From Enteractinococcus helveticum (GTDB taxonomy: Bacteria > Actinomycetota > Actinomycetes > Actinomycetales > Micrococcaceae): a stretch of 64,000 nucleotides of DNA. Positions within the stretch are counted from its first letter, which is position 1, and each line of letters begins with the position of its first letter. The notes beneath the pieces are model-generated. The model was not told where the DNA came from. It was given only the letters and a program-made list of their open reading frames with translations, and did no database searches. Location of the stretch: assembly GCF_001657475.1 (NCBI RefSeq), contig NZ_LXEY01000018.1, forward strand, positions 124,001-188,000, read 5' to 3'. A program made the position numbers and the translations under genes. Positions 1 through 8,480 of this stretch are shown here, one piece after another.

Positions 1-627
1 ACACAAGGGTTCGGAACCCACACATTTCGGGTATCCGGTGATGGTTTCTGGCAGGTACACCGCGATGCCCCATCAACGCTGGTCGAAGCTGTCATGGACG
101 CGTTGGATCCACAACCAAGTCAAGTCATAGCGGATTTATACGCCGGTGCTGGACTATTCTCGAAGTTCCTTGCCGAGTCAGTTGGCAATGACGGTGTCGT
201 ACTGTCTGTTGAGGCTTCTCCTGGTGCTTCGCGTGATGCGCGGAAGAACCTGCACGACCAGAAGCAAGCTTATGTGATCAATGGTCTCACCGATCGCATC
301 ATTGGGTCTTGGCTGCAGCGCCCGAAGGCTGCGATGGCCAATGGTGGACTCGACGGTCGTCGAGTCGATGCCGTGGTCCTTGATCCACCGCGGGCAGGTG
401 CAGGTCGAGCCACGATTACGAGAATTCATCAACTCGCTGCTGAAAAGATCGTTTATGTCTCGTGTGACCCCGCATCGTTTGCGCGTGACACGAAATGGCT
501 TGTCGAACACGGGTGGGAAATTGAAGACAGTACGATTTACGACCTGTTCCCAGACACCTATCACATGGAGACGGTGACCACTTTTCGGCCATCGGCTACA
601 TTGAGACAATCGCGCGACCTCGGCTAA
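1..627 (+). CDS. TrmA/RlmD-type RNA m5U methyltransferase, 5' end cut off
   Basis: The reading frame is open from the first base, so only the C-terminal 208 residues are visible. They hold a complete class I SAM-dependent methyltransferase domain: SAM-binding motif I DLYAGAGLFS (about residues 45-54), the DPPRAGAG motif (about 128) and YVSCDPASFARD (about 152), which carries the catalytic cysteine of the TrmA/RumA uracil-5 methyltransferase family. The stretch VSGDGFWQVH upstream is also typical of this family. The enzyme should methylate a uridine in tRNA or 23S rRNA; the target cannot be told from this fragment. The N-terminal part, which would carry a TRAM domain if present, lies outside the window. 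Confidence 0.85.
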   Translation, partial: TQGFGTHTFRVSGDGFWQVHRDAPSTLVEAVMDALDPQPSQVIADLYAGAGLFSKFLAESVGNDGVVLSVEASPGASRDARKNLHDQKQAYVINGLTDRIIGSWLQRPKAAMANGGLDGRRVDAVVLDPPRAGAGRATITRIHQLAAEKIVYVSCDPASFARDTKWLVEHGWEIEDSTIYDLFPDTYHMETVTTFRPSATLRQSRDLG

Positions 628-649
628 GTCGCGTTAGAATAAAAGCCAC

Positions 650-683
650 ACCGCCCACGCATGCTGTGACCGGGCTGGGCGGT
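650..683 (+). terminator. Hairpin downstream of the methyltransferase gene
   Basis: ACCGCCCA (650-657) pairs perfectly with TGGGCGGT (676-683) around an 18-base loop. It follows the methyltransferase stop codon by 22 bases. There is no good T-run, so it is at best a weak terminator; it could also belong to the acnA leader. Confidence 0.35.
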
Positions 684-753
684 TCGCACCGGCAGTGCCC
701 CTGACGTGTCATTTGCATGCGTTGCGCGACACAGCTTACACAGGACAAAGAAT

Positions 754-780
754 CGCCCCTCGTGGGCGGGAAAAGAGGAG
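754..780 (+). promoter_or_regulatory. Small hairpin next to the acnA ribosome binding site
   Basis: CGCCC (754-758) pairs with GGGCG (764-768) and is followed by the strong Shine-Dalgarno AGAGGAG ending at 780, six bases before the GTG start of acnA. A short GC stem directly upstream of a strong site could modulate translation. This is inferred from position only. Confidence 0.3.
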
Positions 781-786
781 TCCACT

Positions 787-3492
787 GTGACTACAGTTGA
801 TAGCTTCGGTTCCAAAGGCGTCTTGGACGTCGATGGTGCTGAGTACGAAATTTTTCGACTCAATAAAGTCGAAGGTTCTGAGAAACTTCCGTTCTCGCTG
901 AAAGTTTTGCTTGAGAACCTGCTCCGCACAGAAGATGGTGAGAACATCACCAAGGAGCAGATTGAGTCTCTGGCCAAATGGGACCCGTCGGCTCAGCCAA
1001 ACACCGAAATCCAGTTCACTCCGGCCCGCGTGCTCATGCAGGACTTCACCGGTGTGCCCTGTGTTGTCGACTTGGCCACCATGCGCGAAGCCATTGTAGA
1101 TCTGGGTGGTGACGCTGAACTCGTCAATCCACTAGCACCGGCGGAACTCGTCATTGACCACTCGGTTCAAATTGACCATTTCGGTACCCCAGATGCCGTT
1201 GAGCGCAACGTCGAAATCGAATACCAACGCAACGGCGAACGCTACCAGTTCCTGCGCTGGGGCCAGACCGCATTTGACGACTTCAAAGTTGTTCCTCCTG
1301 GCATGGGTATTGTTCACCAGGTCAACATCGAATACTTGGCACGCACCGTCATGACTCGCGAAGTCGACGGCGTCCTGCGCGCCTACCCAGATACCTGTGT
1401 TGGTACTGACTCCCACACCACCATGGTCAACGGTCTCGGTGTTCTCGGCTGGGGCGTTGGCGGGATTGAAGCTGAAGCAGCAATGCTCGGCCAGCCAGTC
1501 TCGATGCTGGTACCGCGCGTTGTCGGTTTCAAACTGACTGGCGAAATCCCAGCAGGTGCCACCGCTACCGATGTGGTCCTGACCATCACCGAATTGCTGC
1601 GTGAACATGGCGTCGTCGGCAAATTCGTTGAGTTCTACGGCGAAGGTGTCACCTCGGTGCCCCTGGCAAACCGCGCGACCATCGGAAACATGTCGCCAGA
1701 ATTCGGCTCGACCGCTGCGATGTTCCCGATCGACCAGGTTACACTCGACTACCTGCGCCTGACCGGTCGTTCTGAAGAAGACATTCGCCTGGTTGAGGCC
1801 TACACCAAGGAACAGGGCCTGTGGCACGATCCGTCCAAGGAGATCGAATTCTCGGAATACATGGAACTGGATCTGTCCACCGTCGTCCCATCCATCTCGG
1901 GACCACGTCGTCCCCAGGATCGCATCATCCTGGACGACTCTAAAGACCAGTTCCGCAAAGACATCCACGATTTCGCAGACACCGATGAGGCCGGCAAGGG
2001 CCGCCCATCCCGCACCGCTGAGGTCGCCCTGAGCGACGGTCGCGAATTCGAACTGGATCACGGCAAAGTCGCGATCGCCTCGATCACCTCGTGCACTAAC
2101 ACCTCCAACCCATCGGTGATGATGGCTGCAGCTGTCCTAGCACGCAACGCCGTCGAGAAAGGCCTGAGCTCCAAACCTTGGGTCAAGACCTCGGTTGCAC
2201 CGGGTTCACGTGTGGTGACTGAATACTACGAAAAATCCGGTCTGATCCCACACTTGGAAGAACTGGGCTTCTCCATCGTTGGGTACGGTTGCACCACCTG
2301 TATCGGTAACTCAGGACCATTGGCACCCGAGATTTCCAAGGCGGTCAACGATAACGACCTGGCAGTAACTTCCGTGCTGTCCGGTAACCGTAACTTCGAA
2401 GGCCGTATCAACCCGGACGTCAAGATGAACTACTTGGCTTCACCGCCACTTGTTGTTGCCTACGCGCTGGCCGGCACCATGGACTTTGACTTCGAAAATG
2501 ATCCATTGGGCCAGGACTCCCAGGGCAACGATGTCTACCTAGCAGACATCTGGCCAGACCCAACTGAGGTCGAAGAAATCATCGGCAAGTCGATCGATAC
2601 TGAGATGTTCACCGAAGAATACTCGACGATCTTCGAAGGTGACCACCGCTGGAAGGGCCTCGATACCCCAGAAGGCAGCACCTTCGCTTGGGATCCAGAA
2701 TCCACCTATGTGCGCAAACCTCCGTACTTCGACGGCATGACGCTGCAGCCAGAACCTGTCCAGGACGTTACTGGAGCACGTGTTCTGCTGAAACTGGGCG
2801 ACTCGGTCACCACCGACCACATCTCCCCAGCCGGTGCTTTTAAGTCCGACACCCCTGCCGGTCAGTACCTGCTCGAGCACGGTGTAGCACGCAAGGACTT
2901 CAACTCCTACGGCTCCCGTCGCGGTAACCACGAAGTCATGATCCGCGGTACCTTCGCGAATATCCGCATCCGTAACCAGATGCTAGACGGCGTAGAAGGT
3001 GGGTTCACCCGCGACTTCACCCAAGAAGGCGGCCCACAGGCATACGTTTACGACGCAGCCATGAACTACCAGGAAGCCGGCACGCCGCTGGTTGTTCTGG
3101 GTGGTAAAGAATACGGTTCCGGTTCATCCCGTGACTGGGCAGCCAAGGGTACCGCCCTGCTCGGCGTCAAAGCCGTCATCACCGAATCATTCGAACGTAT
3201 TCACCGTTCGAACCTGATCGGTATGGGTGTGCTCCCACTGGAATTCCCAGCCGGTGAATCAGCCGACTCGCTGGGCCTTGACGGTACCGAAACCTTCGAC
3301 ATCTCGGGTGTTTCGGAACTCAACAACGGAACGACTCCAAAGACCGTACACGTCACTGCAACCAAGGAAGACGGCACCAAGGCCGAATTCGATGCAGTGG
3401 TTCGCATTGATACACCAGGTGAAGCGGACTACTACCGCAACGGTGGTATTTTGCAGTACGTCCTGCGTCAGATGGCCGCCAAGAACAAATAA
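787..3492 (+). CDS. acnA: Aconitate hydratase A
   Basis: This cytosolic TCA-cycle enzyme interconverts citrate and isocitrate through a 4Fe-4S cluster. The 901-residue length fits the AcnA/IRP type. The three cluster cysteines are visible: Cys436 in SCTNTSNP and Cys502 and Cys505 in [10 protein letters not shown]. Residues 1 to about 600 form the three catalytic domains and the rest is the swivelling C-terminal domain with [12 protein letters not shown]. The frame is open 27 codons further upstream, but GTG 787 has a strong AGAGGAG site and the residues before it do not resemble the family. The gene stands alone between a weak hairpin and a good terminator. Confidence 0.97.
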   Translation: MTTVDSFGSKGVLDVDGAEYEIFRLNKVEGSEKLPFSLKVLLENLLRTEDGENITKEQIESLAKWDPSAQPNTEIQFTPARVLMQDFTGVPCVVDLATMREAIVDLGGDAELVNPLAPAELVIDHSVQIDHFGTPDAVERNVEIEYQRNGERYQFLRWGQTAFDDFKVVPPGMGIVHQVNIEYLARTVMTREVDGVLRAYPDTCVGTDSHTTMVNGLGVLGWGVGGIEAEAAMLGQPVSMLVPRVVGFKLTGEIPAGATATDVVLTITELLREHGVVGKFVEFYGEGVTSVPLANRATIGNMSPEFGSTAAMFPIDQVTLDYLRLTGRSEEDIRLVEAYTKEQGLWHDPSKEIEFSEYMELDLSTVVPSISGPRRPQDRIILDDSKDQFRKDIHDFADTDEAGKGRPSRTAEVALSDGREFELDHGKVAIASITSCTNTSNPSVMMAAAVLARNAVEKGLSSKPWVKTSVAPGSRVVTEYYEKSGLIPHLEELGFSIVGYGCTTCIGNSGPLAPEISKAVNDNDLAVTSVLSGNRNFEGRINPDVKMNYLASPPLVVAYALAGTMDFDFENDPLGQDSQGNDVYLADIWPDPTEVEEIIGKSIDTEMFTEEYSTIFEGDHRWKGLDTPEGSTFAWDPESTYVRKPPYFDGMTLQPEPVQDVTGARVLLKLGDSVTTDHISPAGAFKSDTPAGQYLLEHGVARKDFNSYGSRRGNHEVMIRGTFANIRIRNQMLDGVEGGFTRDFTQEGGPQAYVYDAAMNYQEAGTPLVVLGGKEYGSGSSRDWAAKGTALLGVKAVITESFERIHRSNLIGMGVLPLEFPAGESADSLGLDGTETFDISGVSELNNGTTPKTVHVTATKEDGTKAEFDAVVRIDTPGEADYYRNGGILQYVLRQMAAKNK

Positions 3493-3534
3493 GCGGAACA
3501 CTCAGCTGACACGTCGAACCCTTTGACGTAACGA

Positions 3535-3567
3535 TGGCCCGGTACCCAGACGGTGGGTGCCGGGCCA
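3535..3567 (+). terminator. Terminator after acnA
   Basis: A 14-bp stem (3535-3548 with 3554-3567, one G-U pair) closes a five-base loop, 43 bases after the acnA stop. The T-run is short (TTA), but the stem is long and GC-rich. Confidence 0.7.
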
Positions 3568-3644
3568 TTACGCTGTATGATGCACCCGAAACCTCCCGGT
3601 AGTATCAATACTGCTATACACCCGTATCTATCTCTAGGATTCCT

Positions 3645-4148
3645 GTGAGCATTCTTCGTATGTACCACACTGCCGACGGCGCGCAACGCCCAACCCACTA
3701 CCGCGAAGCCTGGTGGGAAGAAGAAGCCGGTGAATTTGTGCTTCACCACGGATCAGTGGGTGACACCGGGACGACTACGGTCGAAAAAGTCGCCGATGCA
3801 GCCGAAGCTGATGTCCTGCTGGCATCTTTTGAACAACAGAACCTTACCGATCATTATGTGGATGTAGTCGATACTGAACACGAGACAGTGACGGTCAAAA
3901 TAAGATTTAAGGGGACAACCCCTACCCAGGTCGAAATGACCAATGCAGAAAAATTCACCATAGCGTATTCGGGACTGCTCGGCTGGAGAGGTCTGGGCAC
4001 CGTTGATGCATATCAAATGGCACCCGATGAACCGGCGTTTAGTATCGCAGTGCACACGGTGCACCGTAGCAAGGCGATGAAGCTTGCACAGGAAGCGCTT
4101 AAGAAGACTGACTTCCGAAGTGACCGGTTGCGGGTAGAACGGAGCTAA
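3645..4148 (+). CDS. Hypothetical protein, possible WGR-like N-terminal fold
   Basis: The 167-residue protein has no signal peptide or membrane segment. Residues 20-45 (AWWEEEAGEFVLHHGSVGDTG) recall the aromatic-rich beta hairpin and G-x-x-G turn of WGR domains, which bind nucleic acid next to PARP or other modules; this resemblance is by eye only. The C-terminal half is mixed alpha/beta with no recognised motif. The start is GTG 3645 behind TCTAGGA. It ends three bases before the aldo/keto reductase start, so the two are probably co-transcribed. I cannot assign a function. Confidence 0.7.
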   Translation: MSILRMYHTADGAQRPTHYREAWWEEEAGEFVLHHGSVGDTGTTTVEKVADAAEADVLLASFEQQNLTDHYVDVVDTEHETVTVKIRFKGTTPTQVEMTNAEKFTIAYSGLLGWRGLGTVDAYQMAPDEPAFSIAVHTVHRSKAMKLAQEALKKTDFRSDRLRVERS

Positions 4149-4151
4149 ACA

Positions 4152-5126
4152 ATGCAATATCGCCGTGTTGGCCATTCTGGACTGGTGGTCTCTGCCGTCG
4201 GTTTCGGCTGCAATAATTTGGGACGCTCACAATCTGCTACAGAAGAGCCCGAAGAAGCAATCCGAGTTGTCAACGCCGCCGTTGATGCCGGTATTACGTA
4301 TTTCGATACGGCTGATACCTATGGCAAGACTCCTGGCCTTTCCGAACAGTACCTCGGACAGGCTCTGGCTACGAGACGAGATCACGTGGTCATCAGCACG
4401 AAATTTGGGATGGACATGAAAGGCGCCAATGGACCAGACTTTGGTGCACGAGGATCCCGCAGCTATATCATCACGGCGGTTGATGCGTCTTTGCAGCGCC
4501 TCAAGACTGATTACATCGATTTACTGCAATATCACACCCCAGATCCGCTGACACCGATCGATGAGACGCTGGCTGCCCTTGACCATCTCATTACCGAGGG
4601 TAAAGTCCGCTACATTGGGCATTCAAACTTTGCTGGCTGGCAAATTGCACAGGCCGAATACGTCGCTCGAGAGTTGGGCACAGAACGGTTCATTTCTGCC
4701 CAAAACCACTACAACCTCATGGATCGCAGAGCGGAGTTGGAGGTTCTGCCTGCAGCACGGGCTTTTAACTTGGGGGTGTTCCCATATTTCCCCTTAAACA
4801 ATGGCCTATTGACCGGAAAATACAATCCCAGCGGAGGACCGGCTGGTGCCCGACTATCGTATGTTCGTCAACACATGGTCAAAAATGCTGACTGGGACCA
4901 GCTAACTCGCTATGCACAATTTGCCGAAGAACGCGGCATGAGTCCGGTCGATGTAGCATTTGGTTGGTTAGCGGCGCAAAATCCCGTGGCATCTGTGATT
5001 GCCGGAGCTACTCGAGTGGAGCAAGTTCAACAGAATGCGCGAGCTCTTGAATATCAGTTCACGGCGGATGACCTCGCGGAGTTAGACGAGATCTTTCCTG
5101 CCGTCGAGAAGATTGCCCTATTCTAA
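4152..5126 (+). CDS. Aldo/keto reductase
   Basis: A 324-residue NADPH-dependent oxidoreductase with the (alpha/beta)8 barrel of the AKR superfamily. The catalytic tetrad is complete: Asp52 and Tyr57 in FDTADTYG, Lys84 in STKFG and His128 in LQYHTPDP. The sequence of the first 60 residues matches the YajO/Tas-like, potassium-channel-beta-related branch. The substrate, some aldehyde or ketone, cannot be predicted. The ATG lies behind a CGGAG site and only three bases after the upstream hypothetical gene. Confidence 0.92.
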   Translation: MQYRRVGHSGLVVSAVGFGCNNLGRSQSATEEPEEAIRVVNAAVDAGITYFDTADTYGKTPGLSEQYLGQALATRRDHVVISTKFGMDMKGANGPDFGARGSRSYIITAVDASLQRLKTDYIDLLQYHTPDPLTPIDETLAALDHLITEGKVRYIGHSNFAGWQIAQAEYVARELGTERFISAQNHYNLMDRRAELEVLPAARAFNLGVFPYFPLNNGLLTGKYNPSGGPAGARLSYVRQHMVKNADWDQLTRYAQFAEERGMSPVDVAFGWLAAQNPVASVIAGATRVEQVQQNARALEYQFTADDLAELDEIFPAVEKIALF

Positions 5127-5150
5127 ATAGCTCGCGTCGTACGAAAGTAG

Positions 5151-5459
5151 TTGATCATCAGTACATTCTTCGACATCGCCATAAACATCGGGGCGATCGG
5201 GCTCGTAGCGATCATGGTTTGGTCGTTGTGGAGCCTGACGAAGGCACCCCTGAACGCAGTACAACGTCTATGGTGGGTGTTGGCCATCTTCATTTTGCCC
5301 GGTATCGGCTCCATCGCCTGGTGGTGGTGGATTAAACGCTATTATCCACGTCGGCATGCCGAGGATCCAACCTGGGACCCGGCAACGAAAGCCTCAAATC
5401 AGCAGGTTATGGGGCGTCCACGTCCGAGCCGAGGCCGTTATTCAAATCCGCGGGATTGA
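5151..5459 (+). CDS. Small membrane protein with PLDc_N-type domain
   Basis: The 102-residue protein starts with TTG (no ATG or GTG is available before the first helix). Residues 5-27 and about 40-60 form two membrane segments; the second contains LPGIGSIAWWWWIKR, the hallmark of the phospholipase D N-terminal (PLDc_N) domain also found alone in small actinobacterial membrane proteins. A polar tail rich in Arg and Pro follows. The biochemical role of stand-alone forms is unknown. It converges on the Rieske gene with a three-base gap. Confidence 0.75.
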   Translation: MIISTFFDIAINIGAIGLVAIMVWSLWSLTKAPLNAVQRLWWVLAIFILPGIGSIAWWWWIKRYYPRRHAEDPTWDPATKASNQQVMGRPRPSRGRYSNPRD

Positions 5460-5462
5460 GCG

Positions 5463-5906
5463 CTAGGCCGGTTCGACCTGAACGAGGATCCAGCCGTCTT
5501 CAATGGCTGTCTCATGTCGGGTTAACGGCCGTTGGGCAGGACCAGCGATCGCATCGCCCGTCAACTTGTCAAAATTCGAGGCGTGACATGGGCAAACAAA
5601 CGGAGATGAGGCGTCGTGGTCTTTAACACCTACGATGCAGCCTTGATGCGTGCAGACTGCGGAATAGGCATGCACAACATCCTGGCTTTCGCGATGTATC
5701 AACACCTGATTGGCCCCCACTGCCATCTGTACTGATTCGCCAGGTTGCAGATCGTCTAATGCCAGCGCTTTGGTCAAAGCTCCACCGGAGAAGGTGTCTT
5801 GTTCAGGGCCGGGTGAACACGCTGATAAGGCGACGGCTGCGGTTGCAGCGGCTCCAGTAGCAGCTAAAAATGTGCGACGGTTCGGTAGTTTTTTACAGCA
5901 GCTCAT
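5463..5906 (-). CDS. Tat-exported Rieske [2Fe-2S] lipoprotein
   Basis: A 147-residue exported iron-sulfur protein. The N-terminus has a twin-arginine motif (NRRTFLAA, residues 9-16), a hydrophobic stretch and a lipobox LSAC with Cys30, so it should cross the membrane folded via Tat and be lipid-anchored outside. The Rieske signature is complete: CTHQGC with Cys85, His87 and Cys90, and CPCH with Cys105, Cys107 and His108. ATG 5906 places the twin arginine at the start; an upstream extension of 39 codons overlaps the preceding gene and is unlikely. It follows ribonuclease D by 47 bases on the same strand. The redox partner is unknown; it is not beside cytochrome bc genes. Confidence 0.85.
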   Translation of the reverse strand: MSCCKKLPNRRTFLAATGAAATAAVALSACSPGPEQDTFSGGALTKALALDDLQPGESVQMAVGANQVLIHRESQDVVHAYSAVCTHQGCIVGVKDHDASSPFVCPCHASNFDKLTGDAIAGPAQRPLTRHETAIEDGWILVQVEPA

Positions 5907-5953
5907 ATCGTGTTCAATCCTGGTTTTAAAGCTGGATCTGATGGTGGACTGGA

Positions 5954-7126
5954 TTATTTGTCGAGGGGATCCGGGTCCAAAAGCGCAACTGTGATAACCG
6001 CTGAGGTTGCTTGCACTTGCCATGGACGAGCCCCGAGGTCCCGAAGGCGGCGTTCGATTGACTCCGGGGTGATCGGCTCAGGCGGACGCCAACATAACTC
6101 ACGAAGAGTCTCGGGCAATAGGAGATTTTCTAGTGGCATGCTCTGTTCTTCTGCGACCCTGGCAAGCCGTTTGCGACTTGTTTGCAGACGCCGCGCGGCC
6201 AGCGGGTCTTTTTCCCGCCATGCCTTGACCGCTGGGGGAGCCTGAGAAGAAATTCGTAGTGGCGGGACTTTATCAGGGTCCTGCGCAATTTTGATACCGT
6301 CTTGGATTGCTTGTAGCCAGCGACGAGCATCTTTAGCCGCAGCACGACGACGCATGCGGGGGATCTTCATGAGTTGGGGGACCGTTCGTGGCCTAGCCTT
6401 GGCTACTGCAATCAGGGTGCGGTCATTGAGGAGTTTCCCAGGTGGGAGATCACGAGACTGAGCAAGCTTTTCCCGTGTGGTCCACAGAGAACGAACAATA
6501 GCTAGCGCTCTACGATCGGTAATCTCGTGGATCCCTGAGGTCTTGCGCCAAGGATCTTTCCGTGGCGGTTTGAGCGGGCGCGTTAGTAGGGCATTGAACT
6601 CTTCATAGGCGATTTCAAGTTTGTGCTCGCTCTGGAGCTCATCAATCATTGCTTCACGCAGTTGGTGGAGCAGCTCAACGTCAAGTGCGGCGTAATTGCG
6701 CATGTCTTCAGTCAGTGGTCGTACAGACCAATCCGCTGCCGAATGCTCTTTGGCTAACGTGACGTTGAGTTTGCGCTCCAACAGGGCAGACAGACTTACA
6801 CGAGGATACCCGAGCAGTCGGCCAGCGAGTTCAGTGTCGAAGAGTTGATCAGGCCACAGACCCGCTTGCCGTAGCGAAGGTAAGTCTTGAATGGCCGCAT
6901 GTAGAATCCACTCGACTCCCGTCAAGGCTTGCTGTATTGGTTCAAGATCATCCAGGGCTTCAGAGTCAATGAGCCAAATCGTATCGCCATCGCGTTTGAG
7001 CTGAATCAGAAAAGCCCGTTGCCCATACCGGTAACCGCTGGCTCGCTCGGTGTCTACTGCAACAGGTCCGGTGCCAGAGCGGAGTTTGTCTGCAGCGTGC
7101 TGGAGCTGAGCCGGAGTGTCGATCAC
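5954..7126 (-). CDS. rnd: HRDC domain-containing ribonuclease D
   Basis: A 390-residue 3'-5' exoribonuclease likely to act on tRNA and other stable RNA 3' ends. The DEDDy exonuclease residues are present: Asp25 and Glu27 (AVDTERASG), Asp81 (AAIQDLPSL), Tyr145 and Asp149 (YAALDV). An HRDC helical domain follows (about 195-290). The first legal start is GTG 7126, given here. However, the same frame is open to 7240 and encodes a family-like extension (VLIDQPIAGIPSVIDTPAQL spans the GTG). At 7240 an ATT codon sits five bases after a perfect AAGGAAG site and two bases after the DUF3000 stop, so the real start may be ATT 7240. Confidence 0.88.
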   Translation of the reverse strand: MIDTPAQLQHAADKLRSGTGPVAVDTERASGYRYGQRAFLIQLKRDGDTIWLIDSEALDDLEPIQQALTGVEWILHAAIQDLPSLRQAGLWPDQLFDTELAGRLLGYPRVSLSALLERKLNVTLAKEHSAADWSVRPLTEDMRNYAALDVELLHQLREAMIDELQSEHKLEIAYEEFNALLTRPLKPPRKDPWRKTSGIHEITDRRALAIVRSLWTTREKLAQSRDLPPGKLLNDRTLIAVAKARPRTVPQLMKIPRMRRRAAAKDARRWLQAIQDGIKIAQDPDKVPPLRISSQAPPAVKAWREKDPLAARRLQTSRKRLARVAEEQSMPLENLLLPETLRELCWRPPEPITPESIERRLRDLGARPWQVQATSAVITVALLDPDPLDK

Positions 7127-7242
7127 TGATGGTATCCCGGCGATAGGTTGGTCGATGAGAACAGGGTCGAGAACCTGTGAGGTCTCAGCGGCGTGCTGAG
7201 ATTCCTCGGAATCGCCTGCCGTGAGATGCGTGCTAGAAATCG

Positions 7243-7836
7243 TTACTTCCTTCGATGTGGGCTAAACGGAATGACACCCTCGGTTACGGGTGGTAATCCG
7301 GCGAATGTGCAGACCATATCACTCCACGCAGTCAGATGCCGATCAAGATAGTCACCTTCTGGAGTCCAGGACGCACGTAGTTCTAAGTCTATCGTCTCGA
7401 TTTGCTGATCCAGCATGCCAAACCCTTGGGACAGCACTCGACTTGCGGTACCACCGGGTTGACGGTAGGTGGCTTCAGCGTCATCTAGAGCCTCAACCAT
7501 CCAAGTCCAAGCGACTTCTGAGACGAGCGGATCTTCTCCCAAATCCGACTCAAGGCGAGTTTTGATATACGTAACAATTCGGAAATTTCCGTCCCAGACT
7601 TCCGAATATTCAGGATTGTAGAGCATGATGAAGCGACCAACTGCTAGTGCTTCGCCGTTGCTGGCTGCCACATCAGCAGACATTGCCACCGCATACGGAG
7701 CAAGTTTTGCAGGCGCAGGAACCTCGTTGAGCTCGACCTCATCGCGCGTGTTGGCTTGACGCAACTGATCAAGGGCCACTCGAAATGTCTGCGGAGCGGC
7801 CTGCAAAGCTTGCGCATGAGACTGTCGTGGATTCAC
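7243..7836 (-). CDS. DUF3000 family protein
   Basis: A 197-residue cytoplasmic protein of a family confined to Actinobacteria; EVPAPAKLAPYAVAM (about residues 38-52) and the following beta-rich region are characteristic. Its function is not known. As in other actinobacteria it directly precedes the HRDC ribonuclease D gene, here with its TAA stop inside the downstream translation start region, which suggests translational coupling. The GTG start at 7836 has a GGGAG only one base away, so a start slightly downstream (TTG in QALQAA) is possible. Confidence 0.85.
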   Translation of the reverse strand: MNPRQSHAQALQAAPQTFRVALDQLRQANTRDEVELNEVPAPAKLAPYAVAMSADVAASNGEALAVGRFIMLYNPEYSEVWDGNFRIVTYIKTRLESDLGEDPLVSEVAWTWMVEALDDAEATYRQPGGTASRVLSQGFGMLDQQIETIDLELRASWTPEGDYLDRHLTAWSDMVCTFAGLPPVTEGVIPFSPHRRK

Positions 7837-7903
7837 ACTCCCAGATTAAACCCCCACTTGAAGGATTTTGTGGACGGCGCGCCGAAAACCTGCTACCGAG
7901 AAA

Positions 7904-8359
7904 TTAATCTTGCGATTTTGTCAAATTTAGGCTCAGGGAGTTGATGCAGTAGCGAAGGTCAGTTGGCGTATCGAAACCCTCGCCGGCAAAAACGTGTCCT
8001 AGATGTGAGTCACAATTGGCGCACCGTACTTCCACGCGTGTCATGCCTAGAGAATTGTCTTCGATATAGACGATACGTTCATTATCGGTTGGCGCATAGA
8101 ACGATGGCCAGCCACATCGGGCATCAAATTTGGTCGTTGAAGCAAATAGTTCCTGGCCGCAAGCCCGGCAGGAGTACACCCCAGCATCTTCAGCGTCCCA
8201 GTATTCGCCGGTGAAAGGACGCTCGGTCCCAGCTTGGCGTAGAACTTGGAAGGCTTCGGGGCTCAATCGCTGGCGCCATTGGTCTTCCGACAAGGATCGT
8301 GCTTGTTCAGCGGCTAGTGGCTCATTGGCTGACTGGGAGAAATCTGATGTGCTTGTCAT
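7904..8359 (-). CDS. msrB: Peptide-methionine (R)-S-oxide reductase
   Basis: A 151-residue repair enzyme that reduces methionine-R-sulfoxide in proteins using thioredoxin. The zinc site is complete (Cys64-x-x-Cys67 in CRAC and Cys113-x-x-Cys116 in CANC), the substrate-binding RCGWPSF is at 81-87, and the catalytic Cys138 lies in RYCINS. The resolving cysteine near the N-terminus is absent, as in many one-catalytic-cysteine forms. About 25 residues precede the usual MsrB core. It heads a minus-strand block with DUF3000 and ribonuclease D, and is divergent from the hydrolase gene at 8481. Confidence 0.95.
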   Translation of the reverse strand: MTSTSDFSQSANEPLAAEQARSLSEDQWRQRLSPEAFQVLRQAGTERPFTGEYWDAEDAGVYSCRACGQELFASTTKFDARCGWPSFYAPTDNERIVYIEDNSLGMTRVEVRCANCDSHLGHVFAGEGFDTPTDLRYCINSLSLNLTKSQD

Positions 8360-8480
8360 GTCGCCAATCTATCGTTGGTGACTGGCCAAATCTACTGTTT
8401 TGCCTCACTGCAAAACTCGCCATACGCAATCAGGCGAAACGGGTACGAGTGGCTGGCAAAAAACTGTACTTCACGTCAGA

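Noticed and set aside
1132-2061. A 309-codon open frame on the minus strand inside acnA, with similar long antisense frames in carB (45229-46113) and elsewhere.
   Set aside because: They are antisense to clearly conserved enzymes, show no family resemblance, and reflect codon bias in the sense gene.
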